Shown: one piece after another, positions 49,743-58,587 of the stretch
How the letters are laid out: the number at the start of each line of letters is the position of its first letter
Position numbering within the stretch: position 1 is the first letter of the stretch
NCBI RefSeq assembly: GCF_001905885.1
Contig: NZ_LIYH01000003.1
Coordinates: forward strand, 372,001-436,000
Direction of reading: 5' to 3'
DNA: 64,000 nucleotides
Source: Streptomyces sp. CB03234
Lineage (GTDB): Bacteria; Actinomycetota; Actinomycetes; Streptomycetales; Streptomycetaceae
The notes under the pieces: generated by a model
The model's database searches: none
Told to the model about the DNA's origin: nothing
What the model saw: only the letters and a program-made list of their open reading frames with translations
Position numbers and translations under genes: made by a program

Positions 49743-51074
49743 ATGACCAGCACCACCGAGCAGCTCAGCGCCACCACGCTGCTGCGCTTCGCGACCGCCG
49801 GCTCCGTCGACGACGGCAAGTCCACCCTGGTCGGGCGGCTGCTGCACGACTCCAAGTCGGTTCTGGTGGACCAGCTGGAGGCCGTGGAGGCCGCGTCCCT
49901 GAGCCGTGGCCAGGACGCCCCGGACCTGGCGCTGCTGACGGACGGTCTGCGGGCCGAGCGGGAGCAGGGCATCACCATCGATGTCGCCTACCGCTACTTC
50001 GCCACGCCCCGGCGCCGGTTCATCCTGGCCGACACGCCCGGCCATGTGCAGTACACCCGCAACATGGTCACCGGCGCCTCCACCGCCGAGCTGGCCGTGG
50101 TCCTGGTCGACGCCCGCAACGGTGTCGTCGAGCAGACCCGCCGGCACGCCGCGGTGGCCGCGCTGCTGCGCGTGCCGCACGTGGTGCTGGCCGTGAACAA
50201 GATGGACCTCGTCGACTACGCGGAGCCGGTCTTCGCCAAGATCGCCGAGGAGTTCACCACGTACGCCTCCGAGCTCGGCGTCCCGGAGATCACCGCGATC
50301 CCCATCTCGGCGCTGGCCGGCGACAACGTGGTGGAGCCGTCCGCGAACATGGACTGGTACGGCGGCCCGACGGTCCTGGAGCACCTGGAGACCGTGCCGG
50401 TCAGCCACGACCTGACCGGCTGCCACGCGCGTTTCCCGGTCCAGTACGTGATCCGTCCGCAGACCGCCGAGCACCCGGACTACCGGGGTTACGCCGGTCA
50501 GATCGCGGCCGGTGCCTTCCGCGTCGGTGAGCCGGTCACCGTGCTGCCGTCCGGGCGGACCAGCACCATCACCGCGATCGACGCGCTCGGCGAGAGCGTC
50601 GACATCGCCTGGGCGCCGCAGTCGGTGACGATCCGGCTGGCCGACGACATCGACATCTCGCGCGGCGACCTGATCGCCCCGGCCGGTGACGCCCCGGCGA
50701 CCACGCAGGACGTCGTGGCGACGGTCTGCCATGTGGCGGACCAGCCGCTGGCGGTCGGGCAGCGGGTGCTGCTGAAGCACACCACCCGTACGGTCAAGGC
50801 GATCGTCAAGGACATCCCGTCCCGGCTGACGCTGGACGACCTGTCGCAGCACCCGGCGCCCGGGCAGCTGGTCGCCAACGACATAGGCCGGGTCGTGGTG
50901 CGTACCGCCGAGCCGCTGGCGCTCGACACGTACGCCGACTCCCGGCGTACCGGATCGTTCCTGCTCATCGACCCGGCCGACGGCACCACGCTGGCGGCGG
51001 GCATGGCGGGCGAGTCGTTCGCCTCGGCCAAGGCCCTCCCGGCGCAGGACGACGAAGACGGCTGGGACTTCTGA
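49743..51074 (+). CDS. cysN: Sulfate adenylyltransferase subunit 1 (GTPase)
   Basis: 443 aa. EF-Tu-like GTPase: G1 AGSVDDGKSTL, G2 region EREQGITIDVAYRYF, G3 DTPGH, G4 NKMD and G5 ISAL, followed by beta-barrel domains 2 and 3. No C-terminal APS kinase fusion, consistent with a separate cysC. It couples GTP hydrolysis to APS synthesis by CysD. Confidence 0.96.
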   Translation: MTSTTEQLSATTLLRFATAGSVDDGKSTLVGRLLHDSKSVLVDQLEAVEAASLSRGQDAPDLALLTDGLRAEREQGITIDVAYRYFATPRRRFILADTPGHVQYTRNMVTGASTAELAVVLVDARNGVVEQTRRHAAVAALLRVPHVVLAVNKMDLVDYAEPVFAKIAEEFTTYASELGVPEITAIPISALAGDNVVEPSANMDWYGGPTVLEHLETVPVSHDLTGCHARFPVQYVIRPQTAEHPDYRGYAGQIAAGAFRVGEPVTVLPSGRTSTITAIDALGESVDIAWAPQSVTIRLADDIDISRGDLIAPAGDAPATTQDVVATVCHVADQPLAVGQRVLLKHTTRTVKAIVKDIPSRLTLDDLSQHPAPGQLVANDIGRVVVRTAEPLALDTYADSRRTGSFLLIDPADGTTLAAGMAGESFASAKALPAQDDEDGWDF

Positions 51075-51075
51075 C

Positions 51076-51180
51076 GTGACGACCATCGACGTGTACGCGA
51101 CCTTCGCGAAGGAGGGCGGCCGGGTCGGCAGCGGCGCCCTCGGCGCGGGGACCGGAGGTGTCGCGCGATGTGCCCGATGA
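51076..51180 (+). CDS. Possible small ORF after cysN
   Basis: 34 codons from a GTG 1 nt after the cysN stop, starting MTTIDVYATFAKEGGRVGSG. No ribosome site and no known domain. The 231-bp gap to the transporter gene otherwise holds no open frame I can support, so this may be a relic or chance frame. Confidence 0.25.
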   Translation: MTTIDVYATFAKEGGRVGSGALGAGTGGVARCAR

Positions 51181-51305
51181 CGCGCACGCTCCCGACCCGT
51201 ACCGCCCGAACCGCCGAAGACCGACATCCGCCGACTTCCCGGCCACCGCGTCCCTGACGATCAGGGGGACGTGGGAGCCGGGCCCGACGAGAGGAACACC
51301 CTCCC

Positions 51306-52415
51306 GTGCCTGCCACGTCCCGCACCACGTCCCTACGGCGCGCCGTCGCCGCCGTCGCCGCCCTGCCGCTGCTCGTCGGGGCGCTGGCGTCCTGCGGCTA
51401 CGGCTCCCAGGCGGCGCAGGACACCCGCGCGAAGGCCAAGGGCGCGAAGCTGTCGGCCGACGAGGTACGGCTCGGGTACTTCCCGAACCTGACCCACGCC
51501 ACCGCGCTGGTGGGTGACCAGGAGGGCATTTTCCAGAAGGAACTGGGCGGTACCCAGCTGAAGGTCTCGCCCTTCAACGCCGGGCCGACGGAGATCGAGG
51601 CGCTCAACGCGGACTCGATCGACATCGGTTTCATCGGCCCCTCCCCCGCGATCAACGGCTTCACCAAGTCCAAGGGCAAGAACCTGCGGATCGTCGGCGG
51701 TTCGGCGTCGGGCGGCGTGAAACTGGTCGTCAACCCCGACAAGATCAAGACCGTGGCGGACGTCAAGGGCAAGAAGATCGCCACCCCGCAGCACGGCAAC
51801 ACCCAGGACGTGGCGTTCCTCAACTGGGTTTCGGAGCAGGGCTGGAAGGTCGACCCGCAGAGCGGCAAGGGCGACGTGTCCGTGGTCCGTACGGACAACA
51901 AGGTGGTCCCTGACGCCTACAGGTCGGGGTCCATCGACGGCGCGTGGGTGCCGGAGCCGACCGCGTCGAAGCTGGTGAGCGAGGGAGCCAAGGTGCTCCT
52001 CGACGAGTCGTCCCTGTGGCCGGACGAGAAGTTCGTGATCACGAACATCATCGTGTCGCAGAAGTTCCTGAAGGAGCACCCGGACGTCGTCGAGGCGGTG
52101 CTGCGCGGTTCGGTGAGGACCAACGCGTGGATCAACGCCAACCCCGGCAAGGCCAAGGCGTCGGCCAACGCCAGGCTCAAGGCGCTCACCGGCAAGCCGC
52201 TCGGTGACGAGGTCATCGACTCGGCGTGGCCGTCGATCCGGTTCACCGACGACCCGCTGGCCGCCACGCTCAAGGCGCAGGCCGGCCACGCGGTGAAGGC
52301 GGGACTGCTGGAGAAGCCCGACCTGGACGGCATCTACGACCTGAAGCCGCTCAACAAGGTCCTCAAGGCCGAGGGCAAGCCCGCGGTCGCCGACGCCGGT
52401 CTCGGCGCCGAGTAA
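51306..52415 (+). CDS. SsuA/TauA-like ABC substrate-binding lipoprotein
   Basis: 369 aa. Lipoprotein signal peptide with a basic N-terminus (RRAVAAVAALPLLVGALAS) and lipobox Cys in LASCGYG (Cys about 30). Then an NMT1/SsuA-type periplasmic-binding fold: RLGYFPNLTHATALVGDQEG, DIGFIGPSPAINGF and KIATPQHGNTQDVAFLNW. The family binds aliphatic sulfonates, taurine, nitrate or related anions; location in a sulfur operon favours a sulfur compound, possibly sulfate or sulfonate. Start GTG at 51306 with GAGAGGAA about 10 nt upstream. Confidence 0.9.
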   Translation: MPATSRTTSLRRAVAAVAALPLLVGALASCGYGSQAAQDTRAKAKGAKLSADEVRLGYFPNLTHATALVGDQEGIFQKELGGTQLKVSPFNAGPTEIEALNADSIDIGFIGPSPAINGFTKSKGKNLRIVGGSASGGVKLVVNPDKIKTVADVKGKKIATPQHGNTQDVAFLNWVSEQGWKVDPQSGKGDVSVVRTDNKVVPDAYRSGSIDGAWVPEPTASKLVSEGAKVLLDESSLWPDEKFVITNIIVSQKFLKEHPDVVEAVLRGSVRTNAWINANPGKAKASANARLKALTGKPLGDEVIDSAWPSIRFTDDPLAATLKAQAGHAVKAGLLEKPDLDGIYDLKPLNKVLKAEGKPAVADAGLGAE

Positions 52416-52450
52416 CCATCCATCCGCATCGCTCTCAGGAGGTGACGACC

Positions 52451-53242
52451 ATGGCCACCACGCTCGCCAAGGCCGAGGACCGTGCGGCGGTGTCGACGCA
52501 CGCCGCCCGTCTCGAGCACGTCTCGAAGTCCTTCGCCACTCCGGCCGGGCAGCAGCTCGTCCTGGACGACATCACGCTCGATGTCGCGCCGGGCGAGTTC
52601 GTCACCCTCCTGGGCGCGTCCGGCTGCGGCAAGTCGACGCTGCTCAACCTGGTCGCCGGGCTGGACCGGCCGTCCGCGGGGTCGATCGACACCCCGGGCG
52701 GCCGGCCCGCCCTGATGTTCCAGGAGCACGCGCTGTTCCCGTGGCTGACGGCCGGCAAGAACATCGAGCTGGCGCTGCGGCTGCGCGGGGTCGCGAAGAA
52801 CGAGCGGCGCGAGGAGGCGGAGCGGCTGCTGGAGCTGGTCCGGCTCAAGGGCTCGTACGGCAAGCGGGTGCACGAGCTGTCCGGCGGTATGCGGCAGCGC
52901 GTGGCGCTGGCCCGCGCGCTGGCCCAGGACAGCGATCTGCTGCTGATGGACGAGCCGTTCGCGGCGCTGGACGCCATCACGCGGGACGTCCTGCACGACG
53001 AGCTGACCCGGATCTGGCGCGAGACGCGGCTGTCGGTCCTGTTCGTCACGCACAACGTGCGCGAGGCCGTGCGACTGGCCCAGCGCGTGGTCCTGCTGTC
53101 GTCCCGGCCGGGGCGGATCGCCCGCCAGTGGGACATCGACATCCCTCAGCCGCGCCGCATCGAGGACGCCGCGGTGGCGGAGCTGTCCGTCGAGATCACC
53201 GAAGAACTGCGTGGGGAGATCCGCCGTCATGGCCAGCACTGA
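52451..53242 (+). CDS. SsuB/TauB-like ABC transporter ATPase
   Basis: 263 aa. Walker A GASGCGKST, Q-loop FQEHALFPWL, signature LSGGMRQRVALARAL, Walker B LLLMDEPFAALD, and H-loop VTHNVREAV. The nucleotide-binding subunit of the sulfonate-type importer. ATG at 52451 follows AGGAGGTGACGACC. Its 3' end overlaps the permease gene by 14 nt. Confidence 0.94.
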   Translation: MATTLAKAEDRAAVSTHAARLEHVSKSFATPAGQQLVLDDITLDVAPGEFVTLLGASGCGKSTLLNLVAGLDRPSAGSIDTPGGRPALMFQEHALFPWLTAGKNIELALRLRGVAKNERREEAERLLELVRLKGSYGKRVHELSGGMRQRVALARALAQDSDLLLMDEPFAALDAITRDVLHDELTRIWRETRLSVLFVTHNVREAVRLAQRVVLLSSRPGRIARQWDIDIPQPRRIEDAAVAELSVEITEELRGEIRRHGQH

Positions 53243-54119
53243 TACGACGACCGCGACGAAGGCGGACGACCTCGCCGGTCTGGAGGCGGGGCTCGACGCG
53301 CTCGACGCCGTGCAGGTGGCCCGGACCCCGGTGCGGGACGTCCTGATCCAGAAGGTCCTGCCCCCGGTGGTGGCCGTCGCACTGGTGCTGGTGGTGTGGC
53401 AGCTGCTGGTGTGGGGGAAGGTCACCGACGAGTTCAAGCTGCCGCCGCCGGCCGCGGTGTGGGACAGCCTGCGCACCATGTGGCTGCAGGGCACGCTGTT
53501 CGACGTGCTGTGGACCAGCGTGTCCCGGGCGCTGCTCGGCTTCCTGATGGCGCTGGCCATCGGTACGCCGCTGGGCCTGCTGGTGGCGCGGGTGAAGTTC
53601 GTCCGGGCCGCGATCGGGCCGATCCTTTCGGGCCTCCAGTCGCTGCCGTCGGTGGCCTGGGTGGCGCCCGCGGTGCTCTGGATCGGGCTCAACGACTCGA
53701 TGATGTACGCGGTGATCCTGCTGGGCGCCGTCCCGTCGATCGCCAACGGCCTGGTGGCCGGTGTGGACCAGGTGCCGCCGCTGTTCCTGCGGGCGGGGCG
53801 GACGCTCGGTGCGACCGGCCTGCGGGGCGCGTGGCACATCGTGATGCCGGCCGCGCTGCCCGGCTACCTGGCGGGGCTGAAGCAGGGCTGGGCGTTCTCG
53901 TGGCGCTCGCTGATGGCGGCGGAGATCATCGCGTCGTCGCCGGAACTGGGCCTGGGCCTCGGCCAGTTGCTGGAGAACGGCCGCAACAACATCGACATGC
54001 CGGGGATCTTCCTGGCGATCATCCTGATCCTGATCGTCGGTATCGCCATCGACCTGCTGATCTTCAGCCCGCTGGAGCGGGCGGTCCTGCGCCGCCGCGG
54101 TCTCCTCGTCAAGAGCTGA
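53229..54119 (+). CDS. SsuC/TauC-like ABC transporter permease
   Basis: 296 aa. Six transmembrane helices after a 38-residue cytosolic N-terminus. The BPD_transp_1 coupling motif region is ADPTL-like here: GVDQVPPLFLRAGRTLGATGLRGAWHIVMPAALPGYLAGLKQGWAFSW (about residues 185-235, with EAA-type loop at RAGRTLGATG). Works with the two preceding proteins to import a sulfonate or related anion. Confidence 0.94.
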   Translation: MASTDTTTATKADDLAGLEAGLDALDAVQVARTPVRDVLIQKVLPPVVAVALVLVVWQLLVWGKVTDEFKLPPPAAVWDSLRTMWLQGTLFDVLWTSVSRALLGFLMALAIGTPLGLLVARVKFVRAAIGPILSGLQSLPSVAWVAPAVLWIGLNDSMMYAVILLGAVPSIANGLVAGVDQVPPLFLRAGRTLGATGLRGAWHIVMPAALPGYLAGLKQGWAFSWRSLMAAEIIASSPELGLGLGQLLENGRNNIDMPGIFLAIILILIVGIAIDLLIFSPLERAVLRRRGLLVKS

Positions 54120-54129
54120 GCGTCGTCCC

Positions 54130-54879
54130 ATGACCCGTCCTGTCCTGCTCGTCATCGCCCACGGCAGCCGCGACCCGCGGCACGCCGCGACCGTGCACGC
54201 CCTGGTGCGGCGGGTGGGCTGCCTGCGCCCCGGCGTACGGGTGGAGACGGCGTTCCTGGACTTCAACGTGCCGCCGGTGGCGGGTGTCCTGGAGCGGCTG
54301 GCGGCGGAGGGCGTACGCGATGTGGTGGCCCTGCCGCTGCTGCTGACCCGCGCCTTCCACGCCAAGGCCGACATCCCGGCCGTGCTGCGGGAGGCCCCGC
54401 CGTCGCTGCGGATCCGGCAGGCGCCGGTCCTCGGGCCCTCGCCGCTGCTGATCTCGGCGCTGGAGCGGCGGCTGTACGAGGCGGGCCTGACGCCCGCCGA
54501 CAAGCGCTCGACCGGGGTCGTCCTGGCCTCGGCGGGCTCCACGGACCCGGAGGCGATCGCAGTGATCGCTGAAATGGCGCGGGAGCTGCGGCACACCGGT
54601 TGGTGCGCCGTGCGGCCTGCGTTCGCCTCCGCATCCCTTCCCCGTACCGAGGACGCGGTGCGCGCCCTGCGCGCTCTCCGCGAGGACGGGGTACGCCGGG
54701 TGGCGGTCGCCCCGTACGTCATCGCGCCGGGCCGCCTGCCGGACCGTATCGCCGAGGGCGCCGCCGGCGCTGACGTCCTCGCGGACGTACTGGGCCCGTC
54801 GCCGGAGCTGGCGCGGCTGCTGCTCACCCGGTACGACGAGACGCGCGCCGCCTCCGGGCAGCAGGCGGCTGCCGCCTAG
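54130..54879 (+). CDS. Sirohydrochlorin chelatase (CbiX/SirB-like)
   Basis: 249 aa. Two CbiX-like halves: the first with LLVIAHGSRDPRHAATVHALVRRV (metal His in HGSRD) and VVALPLLLTRAFHAKADIP (second His), the second with VVLASAGSTDPEAI and VAVAPYVIAPGRLPDRI, where the His is missing (GSTD in place of HGSR). Adds iron to sirohydrochlorin to make siroheme for the sulfite reductase encoded at the operon's head; cobalt insertion is the alternative. 10 nt after the permease. The last 4 nt overlap the convergent NTF2-like gene. Confidence 0.9.
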   Translation: MTRPVLLVIAHGSRDPRHAATVHALVRRVGCLRPGVRVETAFLDFNVPPVAGVLERLAAEGVRDVVALPLLLTRAFHAKADIPAVLREAPPSLRIRQAPVLGPSPLLISALERRLYEAGLTPADKRSTGVVLASAGSTDPEAIAVIAEMARELRHTGWCAVRPAFASASLPRTEDAVRALRALREDGVRRVAVAPYVIAPGRLPDRIAEGAAGADVLADVLGPSPELARLLLTRYDETRAASGQQAAAA

Positions 54880-55271
54880 TCCTCTTCCGGTCCGAACGGC
54901 GTGCCCTGGTGGAAGTAGAGCAGCCAGGTGCCGTCACCGGTGCGGCGCCACAGGGAGCTTCGGTGCACGCGCCGGCCGCCCGAGTCGGTGTCGAACGTCA
55001 GGTGCACCACGTCCTCGGCGAGCTGCACGCCCCGCATGTGCGACGCGGTCAGGGGCCGGGGTGGCGTGGCCTCCTCGGACTTCGATGTGACCGACGCGAG
55101 CATGGAGGCGCGGTCCCAGCGGCGGCCGGACGCGCCGAACTCGTGGAAGTCGGGGTGGAGCAGCGCCTCGAAGAGCGCGGGGGTGGTACGGACCTGCGGG
55201 TCCAGCAGCCTCAGTTCGCCCTCGATGGCGGCGGCGATGGCGGGTGCGGCGGCCGGGGTGCGTTCAGTCAC
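54876..55271 (-). CDS. NTF2-like (DUF4440) family protein
   Basis: 131 aa. A cone-shaped NTF2-like fold: AAAIEGELRLLDPQVRTTPALFEALLHPDFHEFGASGRRWDRASM (residues about 13-57), then the beta-sheet ELAEDVVHLTFDTDS and HRSSLWRRTGDGTWLLYFHQGTPF. Found as small enzymes or binding proteins; function unknown. GTG at 55271 overlaps the DUF1697 stop by 8 nt, so it is the second gene of an operon. Confidence 0.86.
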   Translation of the reverse strand: MTERTPAAAPAIAAAIEGELRLLDPQVRTTPALFEALLHPDFHEFGASGRRWDRASMLASVTSKSEEATPPRPLTASHMRGVQLAEDVVHLTFDTDSGGRRVHRSSLWRRTGDGTWLLYFHQGTPFGPEED

Positions 55272-55815
55272 GGGTCAGCTCCACCAGTTTGACGACGGTG
55301 TTCCAGTTGCGGGTGGTGGCGGTGACGCCCTTGAGGAGGGCGGGGCGTGAGAGCGTCTCGGCCAGCTTGGAGCGGCCCAGGCCCTCGGGGGCGTACAGAT
55401 ACAGGGCGCGGTCGCCGAGCCGGAACTCCTCCGGGAGGAAGGCGGCCTGGTCGATGCCGGCGAACCGGTCCGGTGTGACGGGCGCGGAGAGGTAGGTGAC
55501 GTGCAGCTGCCTGGCCTCCAGCCCGGCGGCCGGGAAAGGACACGCGTCGGCGACGGCGCGCAGATACGGGCCGCCGCGGACCAGGCAGTCGACGCGGAAT
55601 CCGAAGTACTTCTCGATCGCCGCTTCCAGTCCGGCCGCCAGCGCGTTCTCGTCGGCGCCGGACGCGCTGGTGAAGGCCGCGTTGCCGCTCTGGAGGTACG
55701 TCGTGACGTCGCTGTGGCCCAGTTCGGTCAGCAGTGCGCGCAGCTGCGCCATCGGGACCTTCCTGTGGCCGCTGACATTGATCCCGCGCAGCAGGGCGGC
55801 GTACCTGGTCGTCAT
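55264..55815 (-). CDS. DUF1697 family protein
   Basis: 183 aa. Opens with the family signature YAALLRGINVSGHRKVPMAQLRALL, followed by VTTYLQSGNAAFTS and ending VTATTRNWNTVVKLVEL. Function unknown. ATG at 55815 has no ribosome site, but TATGGT, a good -10 box, lies 6 nt upstream, so the transcript probably begins at the start codon (leaderless). GTG at 55821 is an alternative. Confidence 0.88.
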   Translation of the reverse strand: MTTRYAALLRGINVSGHRKVPMAQLRALLTELGHSDVTTYLQSGNAAFTSASGADENALAAGLEAAIEKYFGFRVDCLVRGGPYLRAVADACPFPAAGLEARQLHVTYLSAPVTPDRFAGIDQAAFLPEEFRLGDRALYLYAPEGLGRSKLAETLSRPALLKGVTATTRNWNTVVKLVELTRD

Positions 55816-55830
55816 GGTCACACCATAGGA

Positions 55831-55867
55831 CGGCCGCCGTGCCCCGTGGGGGAGGGCACGGCGGCCG
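55831..55867 (-). terminator. Terminator of the subtilase gene
   Basis: Perfect 14-bp arms (CGGCCGCCGTGCCC at 55831-55844, complement at 55854-55867) with a 9-nt loop, 22 nt past the protease stop codon and just ahead of the DUF1697 promoter. Confidence 0.85.
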
Positions 55868-55889
55868 CCGGTTCAGGGGGCCGGGCGGG

Positions 55890-57089
55890 CTACTCGACGA
55901 TCTTCAGCAGCTTGTTGGCCGTGCCCTGGGCGGGGTTGGAGATCTTGTCGGGTGTGGCGCCGCCGGTGAGGGCCTTGGCGACCTGCTCCGGGGTGGCGTC
56001 CTTGTGGCCGGCCAGGTAGACGGCGGCGGCGCCGACGACGTGGGGCGTCGCCATGGACGTACCGGATATGGTCTTGGTGCCCTCGTCGCTGTCGTTCCAC
56101 GCCGAGGTGATGTCCGAGCCGGGGGCGTAGATGTCCACGACCGAGCCGTAGTTGGAGAAGCCGGACTGCTGGTCGTCCTTGGTGGAGGAGGCGACGGTGA
56201 TGGCCTCCTGGACGCGGGCCGGGGAGCCCTGCCCGGCGTCCGTGGACTCGTTGCCGGCGGCGACACCGAAGGTGACACCGGAGGCGATGGCCTTGCGGAC
56301 GGCCTCGTCGAGGGCCGGGTCGGCGCCGCCGCCCAGGCTCATGTTGGCAACGGACGGGCCCTGGTGGTTCTTGGTGACCCAGTCGATGCCGGCGACGACC
56401 TGCTCGGTGGTGCCGGAGCCGTTGTCGTCGAGCACGCGGACGGCGACGATCTTCGCCTTCTTGGCGACACCGTGGGCGGCGCCGGCGATGGTGCCGGCGA
56501 CGTGGGTACCGTGGCCGTTGCCGTCGCTCGCGTCGTTGTCGTTGTCGACGGCGTCGAAGCCGGAGACGGCGCGGCCCTCGAAGTCCTTGTGCCCGACGCG
56601 TACGCCGGTGTCGATGACGTACGCGGTCACGCCCTCGCCCGCGCTGTCGGGGTAGGTGTACTTCGTGTCACCGGCGGTGTCGGCCTGGTCGACGCGGTCG
56701 AGGCCCCAGGACGGCGGGTTGTCCTGGGTGGCGTTGATGGTGAACTTCTTGTTCTGGACGACCTTGGCGACGGCCGGGTCGGCCGCCAGGCGCTTGGCCT
56801 CGGTCTCTGAAAGGTCGCCGGCGGAAAAGCCGTTGACGGCGGAGGTGTAGCTGCGCCGGAGCGTGCCGCCGTATTCCTGGGCGAGCTTGGCCTTGTCCGC
56901 CTTCTCGTCCAGCAGGACGATGTAGCTGCCGGAGACGGCGCCTTCGGCACCGAGGCCGTAGACGGTGCCTTCGGCGGGTGTGGGGGCGGGTGCGGTGCCC
57001 GCGTGGGCCGTGCCGAAAGCGGTCAGGCCGACGACGGCGGCGGTGGCGGCGACGAGCTGAACTCGGCGTGCGCGCTGGTGAGTTGCCAT
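55890..57089 (-). CDS. Secreted S8 family serine peptidase (subtilase)
   Basis: 399 aa. Signal peptide (residues 1-30, cleavage after TAHA), I9 inhibitor prodomain (about 52-118, YIVLLDEKADKAKLAQEYGG), then the catalytic domain with Asp 160 (YVIDTGV), His 193 (GNGHGTHVAG), oxyanion Asn 280 (AAGN) and Ser 345 (GTSMATPH). Resembles proteinase K and other Streptomyces extracellular proteases. Maturation should occur by self-cleavage of the prodomain. I chose the ATG at 57089 (GAGGAG upstream, start of a proper signal peptide); ATG at 57110 is possible. Upstream 57111-57260 is AT-rich and should hold its promoter. Confidence 0.94.
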   Translation of the reverse strand: MATHQRARRVQLVAATAAVVGLTAFGTAHAGTAPAPTPAEGTVYGLGAEGAVSGSYIVLLDEKADKAKLAQEYGGTLRRSYTSAVNGFSAGDLSETEAKRLAADPAVAKVVQNKKFTINATQDNPPSWGLDRVDQADTAGDTKYTYPDSAGEGVTAYVIDTGVRVGHKDFEGRAVSGFDAVDNDNDASDGNGHGTHVAGTIAGAAHGVAKKAKIVAVRVLDDNGSGTTEQVVAGIDWVTKNHQGPSVANMSLGGGADPALDEAVRKAIASGVTFGVAAGNESTDAGQGSPARVQEAITVASSTKDDQQSGFSNYGSVVDIYAPGSDITSAWNDSDEGTKTISGTSMATPHVVGAAAVYLAGHKDATPEQVAKALTGGATPDKISNPAQGTANKLLKIVE

Positions 57090-57270
57090 GAAGAGGGGGC
57101 TCCTCGTCATCAAATTGTGTGGGGGGTTGACCACCGGACGAAAGATCTTCCGGGGTTGATTCGAAACCCTGGTCGATTGATGCGCGCAGATCAAGGCCTT
57201 CACATAGCTGTGACTTACTCAACAAGGTTCCGTAATAACAAATCCCCCACCGTGGGCCTCAACGGGCAAT

Positions 57271-57307
57271 GAGGCGTGGCGTGACCCAAATGGCCACGCC
57301 ACGCCTC
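57271..57307 (-). terminator. Terminator of the macrolide glycosyltransferase gene
   Basis: GAGGCGTGGCGTG and CACGCCACGCCTC, perfect 13-bp arms with an 11-nt loop, 20 nt past the gene's stop. Confidence 0.88.
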
Positions 57308-57326
57308 GTCCTGAGGCCCTCGGGTG

Positions 57327-58532
57327 TCAGCGCCCGGACACCGGAAGCTCCGCCTCGATCAGGTCCGCCGCCCGCTTCGTACCGCCCTCGGCGGCCATCC
57401 GCAGCCGGATCTCCTCCGCGCGCCGGGCCACCTCGGGGTCGCCGGCCAGTTCCAGCACGGCCGCCCGCAGCGCGTCGGCGGTGGCGTCGGCCATCGGGAG
57501 GTGGCGGGCGACGCCGAGCGAGGCCAGCATGTCGGCGTTGCCGAACTGGTCGACGGCCTGCGGGACAGCGACCATCGGCGTACCGGTGGCGAGGCCCTCC
57601 TGGCTGCCGCCCGCGCCCGCGTGGGTGATGAAGGCGTCCGCCTGGCGGAGGATCGCCAACTGCGGTACCCATGTGTGCACTTCGATGTTGGCCGGCAGCT
57701 CGCCGAGCTCGGCGGCGTCGACGTACTGGCCGATCTGGAGCACGACGTGCCAGCCGGGCAGACCGCCGAAGGCCTCGACGCAGGCGCGGTAGAAGTCCGG
57801 CTGCTTGGTGAACGCCGAGCCGAGCGAGACGAGCAGGACCTTCTCCGCGCCGGCCGGCCGCTGCCACTCCCCCTGCTCGGCGCGGTCGCCCTGGCAGGCG
57901 CCGACGAAGGTGAAGACCGACTCGTCGACCCGGTCGGCGTTCGGCTGGAGGGCCTTGGGGATCAGGACGACGGCCTTGCGGGGGCGGGAGATCAGCCGGT
58001 CGGGGTGGGTGTCGATGCCGTTCCCGGCGAGCCACTCCTCGAAGCGCGCGTAGTACGCCTTGCCGCGCACCGACGCCTTGAGGTCGGCGAACATCGGCTC
58101 GGCGACCTCTTCCTCGTACCCCTCCCAGGGGACGAGGTTGGGCCACAGCGAGACGGCGGGCACGCTCCAGCGGTGGGCGAGGACGGGGGCCGGGTAGGAG
58201 GTGATGTCGTGGATGACGAGATCCGGCTCATCCCCCTCGAAGGCGGCAGCGAGCTGCGGCAGCACCTGGATCGCGTCGTGCAGGAACGGCTCGATGTTGT
58301 CGATCAGCTCGGTCCCCCAGGCTTCCGGGTCCTCGTCGGTCGGGAGGGTCGAGGTGTAGACGACGGGCTCCGCGCCGGTCGCGGCGATCTTGTCCGCGAA
58401 GGAGGCGGGAATCGCGTAGCTGACGCGGTGCCCACGGGCGACGAGCTCCCGGATCACCTCGATGCTCGGGTTGACGTGCCCGTGGGCGGCTATGGAGAAC
58501 ATGGCGATGTGGGCACGCTCGGTGGAGGTCAT
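57327..58532 (-). CDS. Macrolide glycosyltransferase (MGT family, GT1)
   Basis: 401 aa. GT-B fold; N-terminal acceptor domain opens [28 protein letters not shown] (catalytic His in AAHGHVNP), and the C-terminal donor domain has [13 protein letters not shown] and [30 protein letters not shown] (UDP-sugar binding, about 300-330). Very close in pattern to enzymes of Streptomyces that inactivate macrolides by adding glucose to the desosamine 2'-hydroxyl. No macrolide synthase is nearby, so it is probably a resistance or detoxification gene. The ATG at 58532 lies 7 nt after a -10 box (leaderless), with a palindrome inside the promoter. Confidence 0.92.
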   Translation of the reverse strand: MTSTERAHIAMFSIAAHGHVNPSIEVIRELVARGHRVSYAIPASFADKIAATGAEPVVYTSTLPTDEDPEAWGTELIDNIEPFLHDAIQVLPQLAAAFEGDEPDLVIHDITSYPAPVLAHRWSVPAVSLWPNLVPWEGYEEEVAEPMFADLKASVRGKAYYARFEEWLAGNGIDTHPDRLISRPRKAVVLIPKALQPNADRVDESVFTFVGACQGDRAEQGEWQRPAGAEKVLLVSLGSAFTKQPDFYRACVEAFGGLPGWHVVLQIGQYVDAAELGELPANIEVHTWVPQLAILRQADAFITHAGAGGSQEGLATGTPMVAVPQAVDQFGNADMLASLGVARHLPMADATADALRAAVLELAGDPEVARRAEEIRLRMAAEGGTKRAADLIEAELPVSGR

Positions 58533-58539
58533 GTCCCCG

Positions 58540-58569
58540 ACCTTACGCGAGACGAGACGTCTCGTGCAA
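58540..58569 (-). promoter_or_regulatory. Promoter with embedded palindromic operator for the glycosyltransferase
   Basis: Read on the minus strand: -35 TTGCAC (58569-58564), 18-nt spacer, -10 TAAGGT (58545-58540), then 7 nt to the ATG. The perfect 14-bp palindrome ACGAGACGTCTCGT (58552-58565) fills the spacer, an ideal site for a TetR-type repressor to block transcription. No repressor gene is adjacent. Confidence 0.75.
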
Positions 58570-58587
58570 CTTGGATGGAGCTTTTTT

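Noticed and set aside
57200..57213. TCACATAGCTGTGA as a CRP-type site upstream of the protease
   Set aside because: The half-sites are in the reverse order of a TGTGA-N6-TCACA site, and position relative to a promoter is unclear.
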